DNA of 64,000 nucleotides from Pyrinomonadaceae bacterium (GCA_030841085.1 JAVEDP010000012.1:20561-84560); one strand, 5' to 3'. Shown: positions 8,426 to 17,926, numbered from the stretch's first letter. Notes: generated from the letters alone by a model not told the origin. Numbers and translations are program-made.

Positions 8426-8953
8426 ATGACTGGTCGTGTGCTAGTGCTGAATGCCTCGTTTGAACCCATCAACGTGTGCAACGAAAGGCGCGCCGTGGTG
8501 ATGATTTTCAAGGGCGTGGCGCGCGTGGAAGAACACAACGGTCACATGCTTCATTCAGCCAAGCTGACGATTCATGCGCCGTCGGTCATTCGACTAACCG
8601 AGTACATCCACATTCCTTTTGAGCGGCGCTCACTTTCGCGGAAGAATATTCTGCTGCGCGATCATTCGACCTGCCAGTATTGTGGCCGTCAGCATACGCC
8701 GGCGGAATTGACATTGGACCATGTGCTGCCGCGTTCGCGTGGCGGCGAATCGTCCTGGGACAATCTGGTTGCCTGCTGCAAAAGGTGTAATCATAAAAAG
8801 GGAAACCGAACTCCCGAAGAATCCGGCATGCACCTGTTACGACGGCCGCGCGGTTTTTCATTACACGTTAACCGGCAAATCATGCGCTATCTGGGACGCG
8901 CCGATGAAACGTGGAGGAAATATCTCTTCTATGAATCCAACAACGATAGGTAA
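8426..8953 (+). CDS. HNH endonuclease
   Basis: A 175-residue stand-alone HNH nuclease. The N-terminal part ([20 protein letters not shown]) is typical of a widespread short HNH family. The nuclease core has the zinc-binding CQYCG and CKRCNHKKG pairs around [11 protein letters not shown] with the catalytic His. HNH enzymes cut DNA using one metal ion. No methylase or phage gene is adjacent, so a housekeeping or repair role is as likely as restriction. Confidence 0.9.
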   Translation: MTGRVLVLNASFEPINVCNERRAVVMIFKGVARVEEHNGHMLHSAKLTIHAPSVIRLTEYIHIPFERRSLSRKNILLRDHSTCQYCGRQHTPAELTLDHVLPRSRGGESSWDNLVACCKRCNHKKGNRTPEESGMHLLRRPRGFSLHVNRQIMRYLGRADETWRKYLFYESNNDR

Positions 8954-8998
8954 AACTTGTTCGCGATCATTCACCGTTAGATTAGAAAAGAGGAAGTT

Positions 8999-9193
8999 AT
9001 GACTGAAACAGTTCTTGCCATTGGAGGCCTTGGCACCCCCGAGATTCTGGTTATTGCGGTAGTTATCTTTTTGCTTTTTGGAGCAACGCGCCTGCCGCAG
9101 TTGGCTAAGTCGCTTGGCCAAAGCAAACGCGCTTTCAAGGAAGGTTTGGATGAAGGCGCAAAGGAAGATGAAAAGGAAGCGAAAGAAAAATAG
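8999..9193 (+). CDS. tatA: Twin-arginine translocase subunit TatA/TatE
   Basis: A 64-residue protein with one membrane helix (about residues 14-30, EILVIAVVIFLLFGATRLP), the conserved FG hinge and an amphipathic helix (LPQLAKSLGQSKRAFKEG), then a charged tail. This is the pore-forming TatA/E type that exports folded proteins carrying twin-arginine signals. GAGGAAG precedes the ATG. No tatB or tatC gene is nearby. Confidence 0.95.
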   Translation: MTETVLAIGGLGTPEILVIAVVIFLLFGATRLPQLAKSLGQSKRAFKEGLDEGAKEDEKEAKEK

Positions 9194-9237
9194 ACCGCCA
9201 AGGTTTTTGCTTTTCCGCCAGCCGCTCTAATTTCGTC

Positions 9238-10062
9238 TCATTGGATGAGCGGCTTTTTGCCCATTACCAGGGTAGCTTTTACTGAAAGCGCAAACCCTGC
9301 CTCATGTCGTTCTTCATTAATCAGCCGCGCGATCTCGGCAATGACTTGTTGCCGGGAGTCGGCTGGCAAAGTTTCCAGCCAGATCGGCATTAAAAAATCG
9401 CTGATTAGCGGCGCTTTTAGGAACTGCTCTTCCGAGTCGTAGTCAAACTCCTCTATCCGCGTCCAGCTCTCAATTTCGTCAAGCCCCGCGCGTTCCGCCA
9501 TCGCCTCAACGGCGGAAACTGAGGGCAGCGTAGTTATCAAACTTTCGACATCTACTTCATGGTCCAGCAAGCCGCAATTGTGCAGCGCTTCCCAGTAAAT
9601 GGAAAAGAATTCGCCGAAACTGGAGAAGGTCGGCAGCACGAGCGCAACGGTTGCATTCGGCGCGGCTACCCTCACCATTTCCGCGATCATCTGCGGCACG
9701 CGTTGCGAATGAACCAACGAACCATCACCAATCACGAGGTTGAATTGATTGGCCGGTAAGGTTAGCGCGTCGACTTTCCCCTGCAGGAATTGCGTGCCGT
9801 CTTTCAAGACAGCAGCCTTTGCGCGTCCCAATTCCAGCGACTCTTCGTTTTCATCAATGGATTGAAAGGTAACGTTCGCGTTAGCGCGTTCCTGCAAAGC
9901 GATCGCGTGGCCGCCGGTTCCGGCCGCGAGATAAAGCGCGCGACCTTCTTGCGGCAGCTTTACATGCTGGTCAATGAGTTCGGCAAACCTCTCGCCCCAA
10001 TCGTTGGCGACGAAGAGCTCATGCAGGTAGGCCAGTTCCTTGTTCGTCTTGGGCGAGAGCAT
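9238..10062 (-). CDS. Class I SAM-dependent methyltransferase
   Basis: A 274-residue protein with the Rossmann S-adenosylmethionine fold: motif I LYLAAGTGGHAIAL, the acidic residue of motif II in QSIDEN, and FNLVIGDGSLVHSQ as motif IV-like region. The substrate is unknown. The frame extends 11 codons further upstream to 10095, but that part lies in a heptamer repeat, so the ATG at 10062 (MLSPKTNKEL) is preferred. It runs away from rarA's 3' end on the same strand, with the family J repeat element between them. Confidence 0.8.
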   Translation of the reverse strand: MLSPKTNKELAYLHELFVANDWGERFAELIDQHVKLPQEGRALYLAAGTGGHAIALQERANANVTFQSIDENEESLELGRAKAAVLKDGTQFLQGKVDALTLPANQFNLVIGDGSLVHSQRVPQMIAEMVRVAAPNATVALVLPTFSSFGEFFSIYWEALHNCGLLDHEVDVESLITTLPSVSAVEAMAERAGLDEIESWTRIEEFDYDSEEQFLKAPLISDFLMPIWLETLPADSRQQVIAEIARLINEERHEAGFALSVKATLVMGKKPLIQ

Positions 10063-10088
10063 ATTACCGCAACTGAGAAAACCGAGAT

Positions 10089-10252
10089 TTTCCATTTACC
10101 ATTTGCCATTTTTCATTTGCCATTTCATTCGGCCCGACAAGCCCGTATCGCGATGACTTTGATCGATCCAACTCGGACTTCAAACTGGAGAGTCCTGCTG
10201 AACGACAGCTCATCAATGGAAAATGGAAAATGGTAAATGGCAAATGGAAAAT
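10089..10252. repeat. Heptameric inverted-repeat element, family J
   Basis: Left part 10089-10130 is made of CATTTAC, CATTTGC, CATTTTT, CATTTGC. Right part 10215-10252 is made of AATGGAA, AATGGAA, AATGGTA, AATGGCA, AATGGAA. The arms are complementary and enclose about 85 nt of unrelated sequence. The element lies between rarA and the methyltransferase gene. Confidence 0.8.
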
Positions 10253-10260
10253 CTCTTTGT

Positions 10261-11547
10261 TCACTCTTCCTCAAAATACCTATGGCCGTGCAAAACCTCC
10301 GGCAGGCAATCCATCTCTTCCTTCGCGGAAGGATCGCTGTGCACGTAGCGATAACCTTCGCCATAACCAACGTGCTTCATCAACGGTGTAACCGCATTTC
10401 GCAAGTGCAGCGGCACCGGCTCGCGCGCGGTTTCTGTGGCATCGGCGAGCGCCGCGTGATAAGCGCGTTTGACGGCATTTGATTTCGGCGCCTGCGCCAG
10501 ATAAATCGTCGCCTGCGACAAAGGAAACAAACCTTCCGGCAGGCCGATGAGTTGAACAATGTCGGCCGCAGCTGCTGCCTGGACCATTGCCTGCGGATCG
10601 GCAAGGCCAATGTCTTCAGAAGCGAGAATGCAAAGTCGGCGCGCAATGAAGATCGGATCGGCGCCGCCTTCAATCAATCGCGCCAGCCAGTAAAGCGAAG
10701 CATCGACATCGGAGTTGCGTAAAGACTTGATCAATGCCGACGCCAGGTTGTAGTGCTCTTCGCCGCCTTTGTCATAGGCAAACTGCGCCCGCCCGAGTGC
10801 CTCAACGACAGTGTCACTGGTGATTCGCCGCGCGCCACTTTCGTCCGGCGGCGTCGATTCGACTGCAGCCTCAAGCGCGGAAAGCGCCACACGCGCGTCA
10901 CCGCCGGCGTTGTTCGCCAGGCGCTCAAGCACTGTGTCCGAGACGACCGCGTGCAGCTCGCCCAAGCCTCGTTCGTGGTCATCCATTGCGCGTCTTAGAA
11001 TTGAGTTGATATCGGATTGCGAAAGCGGATTAAGGACGAGAACGCGGCAGCGCGAGAGGAGCGCGCCGTTAACTTCAAACGAGGGGTTTTCAGTCGTGGC
11101 TCCAATTAACGTCAGCGTTCCGTTCTCGACGGCATGCAGCAACGCATCCTGTTGTCCTTTATTAAAACGATGAATTTCATCGATGAAGAGGATCGTGCGC
11201 GTGCCGAATTTGCGTTCGTGACTGGCCTCGGCAATGGCCGCGCGTAAATCCTTGACGCCGGAAAAAACTGCCGACAGGGCGACAAAGCGCGCTTCCGAGT
11301 TTTCCGCCAGCAAGCGCGCCAGCGTGGTCTTGCCAGTTCCCGGAGCGCCCCAGAGAATCAGCGAAGGCAGGTTTGCTGAACCTTCCAACAAGCGGCGAAG
11401 AATGCGGCCTTCGCCGACGAGATGGTCCTGGCCAACAAACTCTGCCAGCGAATGTGGGCGCATCCGCTCGGCCAGCGGGGCGGAACTCTCAACCGCGGGC
11501 GCGGGCGGCAGGTTGCCAAATAGATTTCCTGTAGTGGAAGATGCCAT
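10261..11547 (-). CDS. rarA: Replication-associated recombination protein A (AAA+ ATPase)
   Basis: A 428-residue RarA/MgsA ATPase that acts at stalled forks and binds SSB. LAEFVGQDHLVGEG opens the AAA+ domain, followed by Walker A GAPGTGKTTLARLLA, Walker B LFIDEIHRFNKGQQDALL, sensor 1 IGATTENPSFE and sensor 2 region SRCRVLVL. The C-terminal clamp-loader-like part ends near the BRG-type tetramerisation region. A GTG six codons upstream (11565) is another possible start; neither has a clear ribosome-binding site. Confidence 0.95.
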   Translation of the reverse strand: MASSTTGNLFGNLPPAPAVESSAPLAERMRPHSLAEFVGQDHLVGEGRILRRLLEGSANLPSLILWGAPGTGKTTLARLLAENSEARFVALSAVFSGVKDLRAAIAEASHERKFGTRTILFIDEIHRFNKGQQDALLHAVENGTLTLIGATTENPSFEVNGALLSRCRVLVLNPLSQSDINSILRRAMDDHERGLGELHAVVSDTVLERLANNAGGDARVALSALEAAVESTPPDESGARRITSDTVVEALGRAQFAYDKGGEEHYNLASALIKSLRNSDVDASLYWLARLIEGGADPIFIARRLCILASEDIGLADPQAMVQAAAAADIVQLIGLPEGLFPLSQATIYLAQAPKSNAVKRAYHAALADATETAREPVPLHLRNAVTPLMKHVGYGEGYRYVHSDPSAKEEMDCLPEVLHGHRYFEEE

Positions 11548-11737
11548 CGGTGAAATCAGGTACACGCAATTATCGCTGAAACCGTTTACGCGCGCGACTG
11601 CCCACGGGCCCGTTCGCTGGCTTCGGGATAATCACGATCTTGACGGAACGTAGCTGCCCCGGTCCTCGTATAGCCAACCGAGCGCAGAAAAGCAGCGCTA
11701 TTAGAAAAGAAAAGCTGGCAGGACGGGGAGTGAAACC

Positions 11738-11953
11738 ATGAAAGACGCAACCGACGTATTAAGAATTGTAGGCATCATTCTTCTGGGAATTTTTGTATTC
11801 GCAGTAGGTATTCCATTGGTGCTGACCGCGGCGGGCATCACACTTGGCATTATCAAGATATTGTTTGGCATCGCTGTCCTGGTCATAAAACTCGCCGTCG
11901 TGCTCGCAATTGCATATTTGATTTTGACCGGCATTCGCGCGCTGGTGCGATAG
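11738..11953 (+). CDS. Small two-helix membrane protein
   Basis: A 71-residue protein that is nearly all hydrophobic after MKDATDVLR, with two probable membrane segments (about residues 10-33 and 38-62) and a basic end (RALVR). GGGGAG is well placed before the ATG. I do not recognise the family. It is not part of an obvious operon: rarA diverges on one side and a spacer follows. Confidence 0.65.
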   Translation: MKDATDVLRIVGIILLGIFVFAVGIPLVLTAAGITLGIIKILFGIAVLVIKLAVVLAIAYLILTGIRALVR

Positions 11954-12065
11954 TTCGGGTCGCTGGCCTTCATCGCTGGTTCGGCAAAGTTCCCACCGTG
12001 CAAAAAATCGTGCATCTTTCGGAACATCCCAACCTTTTTCTTCCTCTTGACGTTAAGAATCAATT

Positions 12066-12107
12066 GAAGTCATGATCCCCCACGGAAACGAAGCGGGTTA
12101 TGACTTC
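12066..12107 (+). promoter_or_regulatory. Hairpin enclosing the start codon of the next gene
   Basis: GAAGTCAT at 12066-12073 pairs with ATGACTTC at 12100-12107, which includes the ATG at 12100. The stem is 8 bp with a 26-nt loop. It could hide the start codon; the stem is short, so this is tentative. Confidence 0.3.
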
Positions 12108-12324
12108 AGAAGCAAGATTAAATAGATTGGAACGAATCGCGCTACTGTTCGTCCGAGCAGGCATACGGGAGCGGACTCGAGTCCGCGAACATGAAGACAA
12201 GATAAATATTTTGTTTAATGCTCAAATTAAGACTGAGGAGAGCCTGGTCACATTAGCGGAAGCACAGACCCATACCGATCACAGGCTTGATGCACTGATC
12301 GATATCATTCGCAGCGGCCGGTAG
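12100..12324 (+). CDS. Small hypothetical protein with coiled-coil character
   Basis: A 74-residue, highly charged protein (RLNRLERIALLFVRAG, then EHEDKINILFNAQIKTEESL). Hydrophobic residues recur at heptad-like spacing, suggesting a helical or coiled-coil protein. No membrane segment, signal peptide or known motif is seen. No strong ribosome-binding site is present and the start codon lies in a short hairpin. Function unknown. Confidence 0.5.
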   Translation: MTSEARLNRLERIALLFVRAGIRERTRVREHEDKINILFNAQIKTEESLVTLAEAQTHTDHRLDALIDIIRSGR

Positions 12325-12347
12325 AGAATTGCAAACTCTCAAACTCA

Positions 12348-13448
12348 TTAAACGTTAAACCGAAAATGGACCACGTCGCCATCCTGCATGATGTAGTCCT
12401 TGCCTTCTAACCTCGTCAATCCCTTCTCGCGTGCAATCACATTTGAGCCGGCGCGCAGCAAGTCTTCATAATTGATCACCTCAGCGCGAATAAACCCTCT
12501 TTCAATGTCTGTATGAATTGTGCCGGCTGCCGTTTGCGCGCGCGTGTTCTGCGGAATGGTCCAGGCGCGCACTTCTTTTTCGCCCGCAGTCAGAAACGAC
12601 ATCAAGCCCAGCAGATGATAGGCACTCTTGATCAAACGATCGACGCCGCTCCCAGATACACCGAGGCTCTTGAGATATTCGATACGCTCTTCAAGCGGCA
12701 GCGAAACGAGTTCCGCTTCCAGTTGCGCGCAGATGACGACACATTCCGCCGCTTCCTGCGCGGCAATTTCCTGGACCGCTTTGACGCGCGCGTTGCTCGC
12801 CGGATCACCAAGCGTGTTTTCATCGACATTGGCGGCGTAGATCGTCGGCTTCATCGTCAACAGAAAAAAGTCACGAGCCACTGCGCGCTCGTCGTCAGTT
12901 AGTGAAACAGTACGCGCCGATTTGCCTTGTTCAAGGACCGGCAGCAGCTTTTCCAGCACTGCCAGCTCGGCGCGCGCCAACTTGTCGCCAGTCTTTAAGT
13001 TCTTTTGCGCTTTGTCGCGACGGCGTTCAGCGGTTGCCATGTCCGCCAGAGCCAGTTCGATTTGGATGGTTTCAATGTCGCGCGCAGGATCGACTGAGCC
13101 TTCGACGTGAATGACGATGTCGTCTTCAAAACAGCGCACTACCTGGACCACCGTGTCGGTCTCACGAATGTTTGCGAGGAACTGGTTTCCCAGTCCTTCA
13201 CCTTTCGAAGCCCCGCGCACGAGGCCGGCGATATCCAAAAACTCTACCGTCGCCGGAACGATAACGGTCGTCTTGACCAGGCGCGCCAGCGGTTCCAGCC
13301 GCTCGTCTGGAACGGGTACAACGCCAACATTTGGTTCAATCGTCGCGAAGGGATAGTTGGCGGCCAGCGCCGCTGTTTGCGCGGTCAGCGCATTAAACAA
13401 AGTAGACTTGCCAACGTTTGGCAAGCCCACGATACCTGCTCGTAACAT
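12348..13448 (-). CDS. ychF: Redox-regulated ATPase YchF (Obg-like)
   Basis: A 366-residue YchF/OLA1 protein. G1 [14 protein letters not shown] (residues 7-20), G3 [19 protein letters not shown], a central coiled-coil insert, and a C-terminal TGS domain ending [19 protein letters not shown]. YchF binds ribosomes and prefers ATP over GTP. GAGGAAAAATC precedes the ATG. It is a single gene with a palindromic repeat just upstream. Confidence 0.97.
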   Translation of the reverse strand: MLRAGIVGLPNVGKSTLFNALTAQTAALAANYPFATIEPNVGVVPVPDERLEPLARLVKTTVIVPATVEFLDIAGLVRGASKGEGLGNQFLANIRETDTVVQVVRCFEDDIVIHVEGSVDPARDIETIQIELALADMATAERRRDKAQKNLKTGDKLARAELAVLEKLLPVLEQGKSARTVSLTDDERAVARDFFLLTMKPTIYAANVDENTLGDPASNARVKAVQEIAAQEAAECVVICAQLEAELVSLPLEERIEYLKSLGVSGSGVDRLIKSAYHLLGLMSFLTAGEKEVRAWTIPQNTRAQTAAGTIHTDIERGFIRAEVINYEDLLRAGSNVIAREKGLTRLEGKDYIMQDGDVVHFRFNV

Positions 13449-13497
13449 GATTTTTCCTCGAGATGGAAACTAACCGAAATCATCGCGACGCGCAAAC

Positions 13498-13558
13498 TAG
13501 TGGCACAGACTTGAGTCTGTGTTTGCCACAGCGCCACAGACTAAAGTCTATGCCACTA
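13498..13558. repeat. Inverted repeat, family C, copy 1
   Basis: Two 24-bp arms (13498-13521 and 13535-13558) with two mismatches, containing TGGCACAGACTTGAGTCTGT. Each arm carries its own smaller palindrome. It lies between the divergent ychF and membrane-protein genes. A truncated copy is at 63829-63875. Confidence 0.8.
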
Positions 13559-13651
13559 CTTCGCGTATAATCCGCCGCGGTAATTATTCTCGATTCATTA
13601 AAGGACGCAGACGGGAGCAATCGCTTCGCGCTTAGGCCCGTCGACAACTGC

Positions 13652-15769
13652 TTGATCATTTCGCTTGCGCTCCTGCTTCTAGTAACCGCCAGTGGCACGC
13701 TGGCGACTTATGCTTACGATGACTCGGGGAATTTTCCGGTGCGCCTTTGCACGGGTGTTTGCACCGGGATAGCTGCCTTCGGTCTGGTCGGCTTCATCGT
13801 CGCCTCGTTTTTGGGACTGACGCCGGTCGCAATTCTTCTCACAATCCTTGTTCTCGCCGCACCCATCGCTTTCTTAAAGAATGCCAATCGACGGCACGCT
13901 ATTCAGCAGGATATGACAAACACCTGGCGGCGCGTGCGCGAATGCATTTCGCGTCCCAATCGCATTCCGTTTGGTTACGCAATCTTCTACACAATCGTTG
14001 CCGTGATTTTGTGGCGCGCTTTTCAGCGAGCAATGATTGACCTGCCTGAAGGAATTTACACGGGTCTACTAAACAACTTTGGTGACTTGCCGTTTCACAT
14101 TAGCGTGATCACAAGCTTTGCTTACGGAAACAATTTCCTGCCCGAAGATCCAACCTTTGCCGGGGTCCGTTTTACTTATCCCTTCCTGACCGATTTTGTT
14201 TCCGCCATCTTTTTACGCAGTGGCGCCGACTTGCGCCAATCAATGTTCATTGAGAACTTTGTAGTTGCGCTCGCGTTTGTTGGCGTGTTGCACCGATGGG
14301 CGCTGGAGTTGCTGCGCGATCGTCTGGCGGCAGTGCTTGCGCCTGTACTGGTTTTTCTGAATGGAGGTTTTGGCTGGATCCTGTTGTGGCCGGCATTGCA
14401 GAACTACAACAACCGGGCGGAGTTTATGAAAAGCCTGCCGGTTTCGTTCACGATAATTCCGGAAACAACCTGGCGCTGGGGCAATTCAGTATCGGCCTTG
14501 CTGATTCCGCAGCGTGGCTTTCTGTTGGGATTACCACTCGCCGTAATCGTCTTCACGCAGTGGTGGCTGGCGACGGGAGACACGGAGAAGAAGAGAGAGG
14601 GCGACACGGAGACGGGCAGCAGGGGAGATTCGGCGGGAGAGAAGGAAGCGGGGACGGGGAGACAGGGAGACGCGGCGAAAACAAGACGGAAGGATAAATT
14701 TCGAAAAGCGACGAGCGGCCGCAAAGAAAGTAATCTCCGTGTCCCCTTGTCTCCGCGCCTTGGCGTCTCTCTGTCTCCCCCTATCCAAGTCTCTCCCATT
14801 CATCACATGATTGCCGCCGGGGTGATCGCCGGCTTGCTGCCGTTGGTCCATGCGCATAGTTTCGTTGCCGTCATGGTAGTCGGCGCCGGCATCGCGCTGT
14901 TGCAAAGACGCTGGCGTGAATGGATTACTTTCGCGGTCGTTGCTTCCGCGTTAGCGTTGCCGCAAATGTGGTGGTCCACGCATAACAGCGCGGTCAATGC
15001 GGCAAGATTTTTCGAATGGCAATATGGATGGGACCACGGCAAGGACAACGCTGTTTGGTTTTGGCTGAAGAATGCCGGACTATTTATTCCTATGACGGCT
15101 GCCGCAGTTTTATGGAGAGGCAAGCACCCGCTAGTTTCGCGCCGCTTGCTGCTGTTTCTCGCGCCATTCAGTTTGTGTTTCATCGTTCCCAACGTTTTGA
15201 AAATGGCGCCGTGGATTTGGGACAACATTAAGGTGTTGTTTTACTGGTGGGTGGCCTCGGCTCCCTTAGTTGCGATCCTGCTGGCGCGGTTGTGGCGGAA
15301 GGGGCCGGCGCTGAAAGTCCTGGCGCTTATCTTGTTTGGATGTATTACGTTTGCCGGCGCGCTCGACGTGGCCGCGATTGTGCTGCGGTCAAACCAGTAT
15401 CAGGTGTTTGATTCGAATGGCATCGGGTTTGCTGAGTTAGTAAAAGCGAAAACAGAACCGCGATCCGTGATCATTCATGCGCCAGTCCATAATCATCCGG
15501 TGTTTCTGACCGGACGACGATCGCTGATGGGCTATCCCGGACACATTTGGACGCATGGTTTGGATTACACGCAGCGCGAATCGGAGATTAGGAGGATTTA
15601 CGCTGGTAGCGCCGACGCGCCGTTACTACTCCAAAAATATGTTGTGCAGTATGCCGTCGTCGGTCCGCACGAACGCGACCTGATGGCTGTAAACGAACGA
15701 TTCTTTTCCAGATTTCAAGTGATAGGAGAAGTTGGTGGGTACCGCCTCTACAAAATCACGCAACCGTAA
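13652..15769 (+). CDS. Polytopic membrane protein, probable GT-C-type glycosyltransferase
   Basis: A 705-residue protein with about ten or more hydrophobic helices and the loop GNNFLPEDPTFAGVRFTYPF, of the kind found in integral-membrane glycosyltransferases. A TTG at 13652 is the best available start, though the frame is open further upstream and no Shine-Dalgarno is clear. Residues about 308-383 are a hydrophilic insert (GDTEKKREGDTE to SPRLGVSLSPP) encoded by a purine/pyrimidine palindromic repeat and are probably foreign to the fold. The next gene overlaps its end and is also a membrane glycosyltransferase, so both likely act on the same glycan. Substrate unknown. Confidence 0.65.
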   Translation: MIISLALLLLVTASGTLATYAYDDSGNFPVRLCTGVCTGIAAFGLVGFIVASFLGLTPVAILLTILVLAAPIAFLKNANRRHAIQQDMTNTWRRVRECISRPNRIPFGYAIFYTIVAVILWRAFQRAMIDLPEGIYTGLLNNFGDLPFHISVITSFAYGNNFLPEDPTFAGVRFTYPFLTDFVSAIFLRSGADLRQSMFIENFVVALAFVGVLHRWALELLRDRLAAVLAPVLVFLNGGFGWILLWPALQNYNNRAEFMKSLPVSFTIIPETTWRWGNSVSALLIPQRGFLLGLPLAVIVFTQWWLATGDTEKKREGDTETGSRGDSAGEKEAGTGRQGDAAKTRRKDKFRKATSGRKESNLRVPLSPRLGVSLSPPIQVSPIHHMIAAGVIAGLLPLVHAHSFVAVMVVGAGIALLQRRWREWITFAVVASALALPQMWWSTHNSAVNAARFFEWQYGWDHGKDNAVWFWLKNAGLFIPMTAAAVLWRGKHPLVSRRLLLFLAPFSLCFIVPNVLKMAPWIWDNIKVLFYWWVASAPLVAILLARLWRKGPALKVLALILFGCITFAGALDVAAIVLRSNQYQVFDSNGIGFAELVKAKTEPRSVIIHAPVHNHPVFLTGRRSLMGYPGHIWTHGLDYTQRESEIRRIYAGSADAPLLLQKYVVQYAVVGPHERDLMAVNERFFSRFQVIGEVGGYRLYKITQP
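14572..14799. repeat. Family K palindromic repeat inserted in-frame in a coding sequence
   Basis: The left part is purine-rich with repeated GGGAGAC/ACGGAGA strings. The right part (TCTCCGTGTCCCC, TTGTCTCCGCG, TCTCTCTGTCTCCCC) is its complement. The element keeps the frame of the membrane protein open and supplies about 76 polar residues between two membrane helices. Confidence 0.8.
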
Positions 15770-17561
15770 GCGAGGCAATCAGCCGATCGCGGTGCTGGAA
15801 AGTGGTGCGGCCGCATCTGCAACTGACTTGAACGAGCCTTCCGAGATTTCGGAACGCGCTTGGCGCATTGCCTGCGTTTCGATCTTTTTCGTGGCTGCAC
15901 TGCTTCGTCTCTACGATCTCAACCTCGTGCCGCTGCATCACGACGAAGGTGTCAACGGTAATTTTCTTGTTCGTTTGGTGCGCGAAGGTGTCTATCACTA
16001 TGACCCGGCAAACTATCATGGGCCAACGTTGTACTACTTCGCCGCCTTTTACCCATGGTTGTTGCGGGTATTTTTCGGCTCCGGCGCGCAAAATAATTAC
16101 GGTCTAACTACGACTACAATTAGGTTGGTACCGGCCCTGTTCGGCCTGGCGACGGTGGGTTTGATATTCACGTTGCGTCGGAATCTCGGGACGGTAGCAA
16201 CGCTTGGCGCCGCATTACTGCTGGCGATTTCTCCCGGCGCGGTTTACCTGTCGCGCTATTTCATCCACGAGACACTTTTTGTTTTTTTTACGCTTGGCCT
16301 GGTGGTCGCGGCGCTGAAATTTTACGAACATGCACGTCTGATTTATTTGATACTCGCTGCGATTTCCGCAGCACTGCTGTTCGCCACCAAAGAGACTGCG
16401 ATGATTTCGGCGGGCGTGTTGGTAATCGCATTAATTATCACGCGCGTTTACAGTTTCTTTTCCGGGGCATCAAGCGCGAGCGGCAGAACGAAAAAGAAAA
16501 AGCCCAAAACTACTGCGACCGATGGCAATTCAGACGCTAGTTTCGTGGAGCGTGTCGGCGGTGCAGGGAAGTTGGCCGCCTGGATAGGCTTGGCCCTTCT
16601 AGTATTCATCGCGGTATACGTAGTCTTCTACTCTTCCTTTTTTACAAACTATCCCAAGGGTGTTTACGACTCATTAAAGACTTTTCAATTTTGGACAAAG
16701 ACCGGGAAAGAGGCCCACAAGCATCCAAAGGTGACATACTTTTGGTGGTTATTGCTGCAGGAGTCGCCCTTGCTTGTGCTGGGCGCAATAGGCGCGGCGG
16801 TTGCGGTCTTGAAACCTCTGAAATCATTTGCGCTGTTTTGCGCGCTTTGGGCCTTTGGGCTTACTGCCGCCTATTCTTTGATTGCCTACAAGACGCCGTG
16901 GCTCGCGCTGAATTTTGTGCTGCCGCTCGCTCTTTGCAGTGGCATCGCGCTCGAAAGCTTTTATCGACAGTTCGTCCGCTTGGAATTAAGCAGGCGCATG
17001 CGTTGGCTGGCTCTGGCGGGTGTTGTGCTGATAGCGGTTGGACCATTGCCTGGCCTGGCCAGGATATTTGATCAGGTAGTTTCACCCGATCCCTCGCCTG
17101 GTTTATTTACCGCCCTTTCGCAAGCAGAGATTCATGCGAAAACTTTTATTCCCGGTTACCAAACGATCGATCTTAACTTCATTAATTACGACAACGACAA
17201 TCGCTACTACGTTTATGTTTACGCGCATACACGGCGCGAAACACTGAAACTCGTCGACGAAATTAATACGATTGCCCAACGCAGTCATCAGGGAGCAGCC
17301 ACCGGTCTAACGATAGTCTCGCCGGATTACTGGCCGCTGCCGTGGTATCTGCGCGATTACACTCGCATTGGTTATTACGGACGAATCACGCCTTCGACCG
17401 AGCCGATGATACTTGCGTCTTCTAATCAGGTTGCGGAAGTGCAAGCGGCCTACGGCGATCGTTATCGGCAGATTCAGTCGGGCTTCAATCCCGAAGGAAG
17501 TTTCCCGTTGCGCCCGGGTGTCGATCTGCTGCTGTATGCGCGGCGAGAACTTCTGCCTTAG
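15735..17561 (+). CDS. Membrane glycosyltransferase, Agl23/ArnT-like (GT39-type fold)
   Basis: A 608-residue polytopic membrane protein. The first extracytoplasmic loop has PLHHDEGVNG and YDPANYHGPTLYY, the pattern of the Agl23 flippase-associated family (TIGR03663), related to polyprenyl-phosphate sugar transferases. The Asp-Glu pair is probably catalytic or metal binding. AGGAG at 15724-15728 supports GTG at 15735; a TTG at 15732 is also possible. It overlaps the preceding gene by 35 nt, so the two are translated together. A soluble C-terminal domain follows the last helices. Likely role: transfer of a sugar to an envelope lipid or protein. Confidence 0.8.
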   Translation: MGTASTKSRNRKRGNQPIAVLESGAAASATDLNEPSEISERAWRIACVSIFFVAALLRLYDLNLVPLHHDEGVNGNFLVRLVREGVYHYDPANYHGPTLYYFAAFYPWLLRVFFGSGAQNNYGLTTTTIRLVPALFGLATVGLIFTLRRNLGTVATLGAALLLAISPGAVYLSRYFIHETLFVFFTLGLVVAALKFYEHARLIYLILAAISAALLFATKETAMISAGVLVIALIITRVYSFFSGASSASGRTKKKKPKTTATDGNSDASFVERVGGAGKLAAWIGLALLVFIAVYVVFYSSFFTNYPKGVYDSLKTFQFWTKTGKEAHKHPKVTYFWWLLLQESPLLVLGAIGAAVAVLKPLKSFALFCALWAFGLTAAYSLIAYKTPWLALNFVLPLALCSGIALESFYRQFVRLELSRRMRWLALAGVVLIAVGPLPGLARIFDQVVSPDPSPGLFTALSQAEIHAKTFIPGYQTIDLNFINYDNDNRYYVYVYAHTRRETLKLVDEINTIAQRSHQGAATGLTIVSPDYWPLPWYLRDYTRIGYYGRITPSTEPMILASSNQVAEVQAAYGDRYRQIQSGFNPEGSFPLRPGVDLLLYARRELLP

Positions 17562-17568
17562 GCGCGCT

Positions 17569-17663
17569 GTCCGATAAGCTTCGGCTTGTCGTCACGCCGC
17601 GATAAGAACCCACGCGCCTAACGCAGGTGGTACCGACCTCATCAAACTAAAGGTTATCGGACA
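17569..17663. repeat. Imperfect inverted repeat after the glycosyltransferase gene
   Basis: TGTCCGATAA at 17569-17578 and TTATCGGACA at 17654-17663 are perfect 10-bp arms. The left arm continues into the palindrome AAGCTTCGGCTT. Confidence 0.55.
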
Positions 17664-17926
17664 TCAGAGAGTGGTCCCCTGTAAGGCCAAAAAGTTTTGA
17701 CAACCAGCGAAACGCGATGCTAGATTTCGCACTACCCAATCCCCGTATATCTTTTTGAAGGAAGCTCGAGCGATACCCCCCACGACATCCCCCCGTTAGG
17801 TGTTCCGAATTTCTTTGTTTAACTGCAAAAAACCTTGCAGCCTTCCCCGTCGTGTTCAACCCCTTTTTCTTGTGATTTCGTTTTCATTCGAAGACCAATG
17901 ATTAGCGTTGAATTCGCTGCCAGTCC
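17664..17926. other. Non-coding stretch before the secreted-protein promoter
   Basis: No convincing gene is seen. TTGACA at 17697-17702 with TAGATT at 17721-17726 (18 nt apart) could be a weak upstream promoter, but it would leave a leader of nearly 300 nt. Confidence 0.4.

Noticed and set aside
14572..14799. Frameshift or pseudogene in the membrane protein
   Set aside because: The frame stays open across the repeat and membrane helices continue on both sides.
17697..17726. TTGACA-N18-TAGATT as the promoter of the 18013 gene
   Set aside because: It would leave a leader of nearly 300 nt, and the CTCAAG-box promoter at 17927-17959 is closer and has a matching partner at the subtilase gene.
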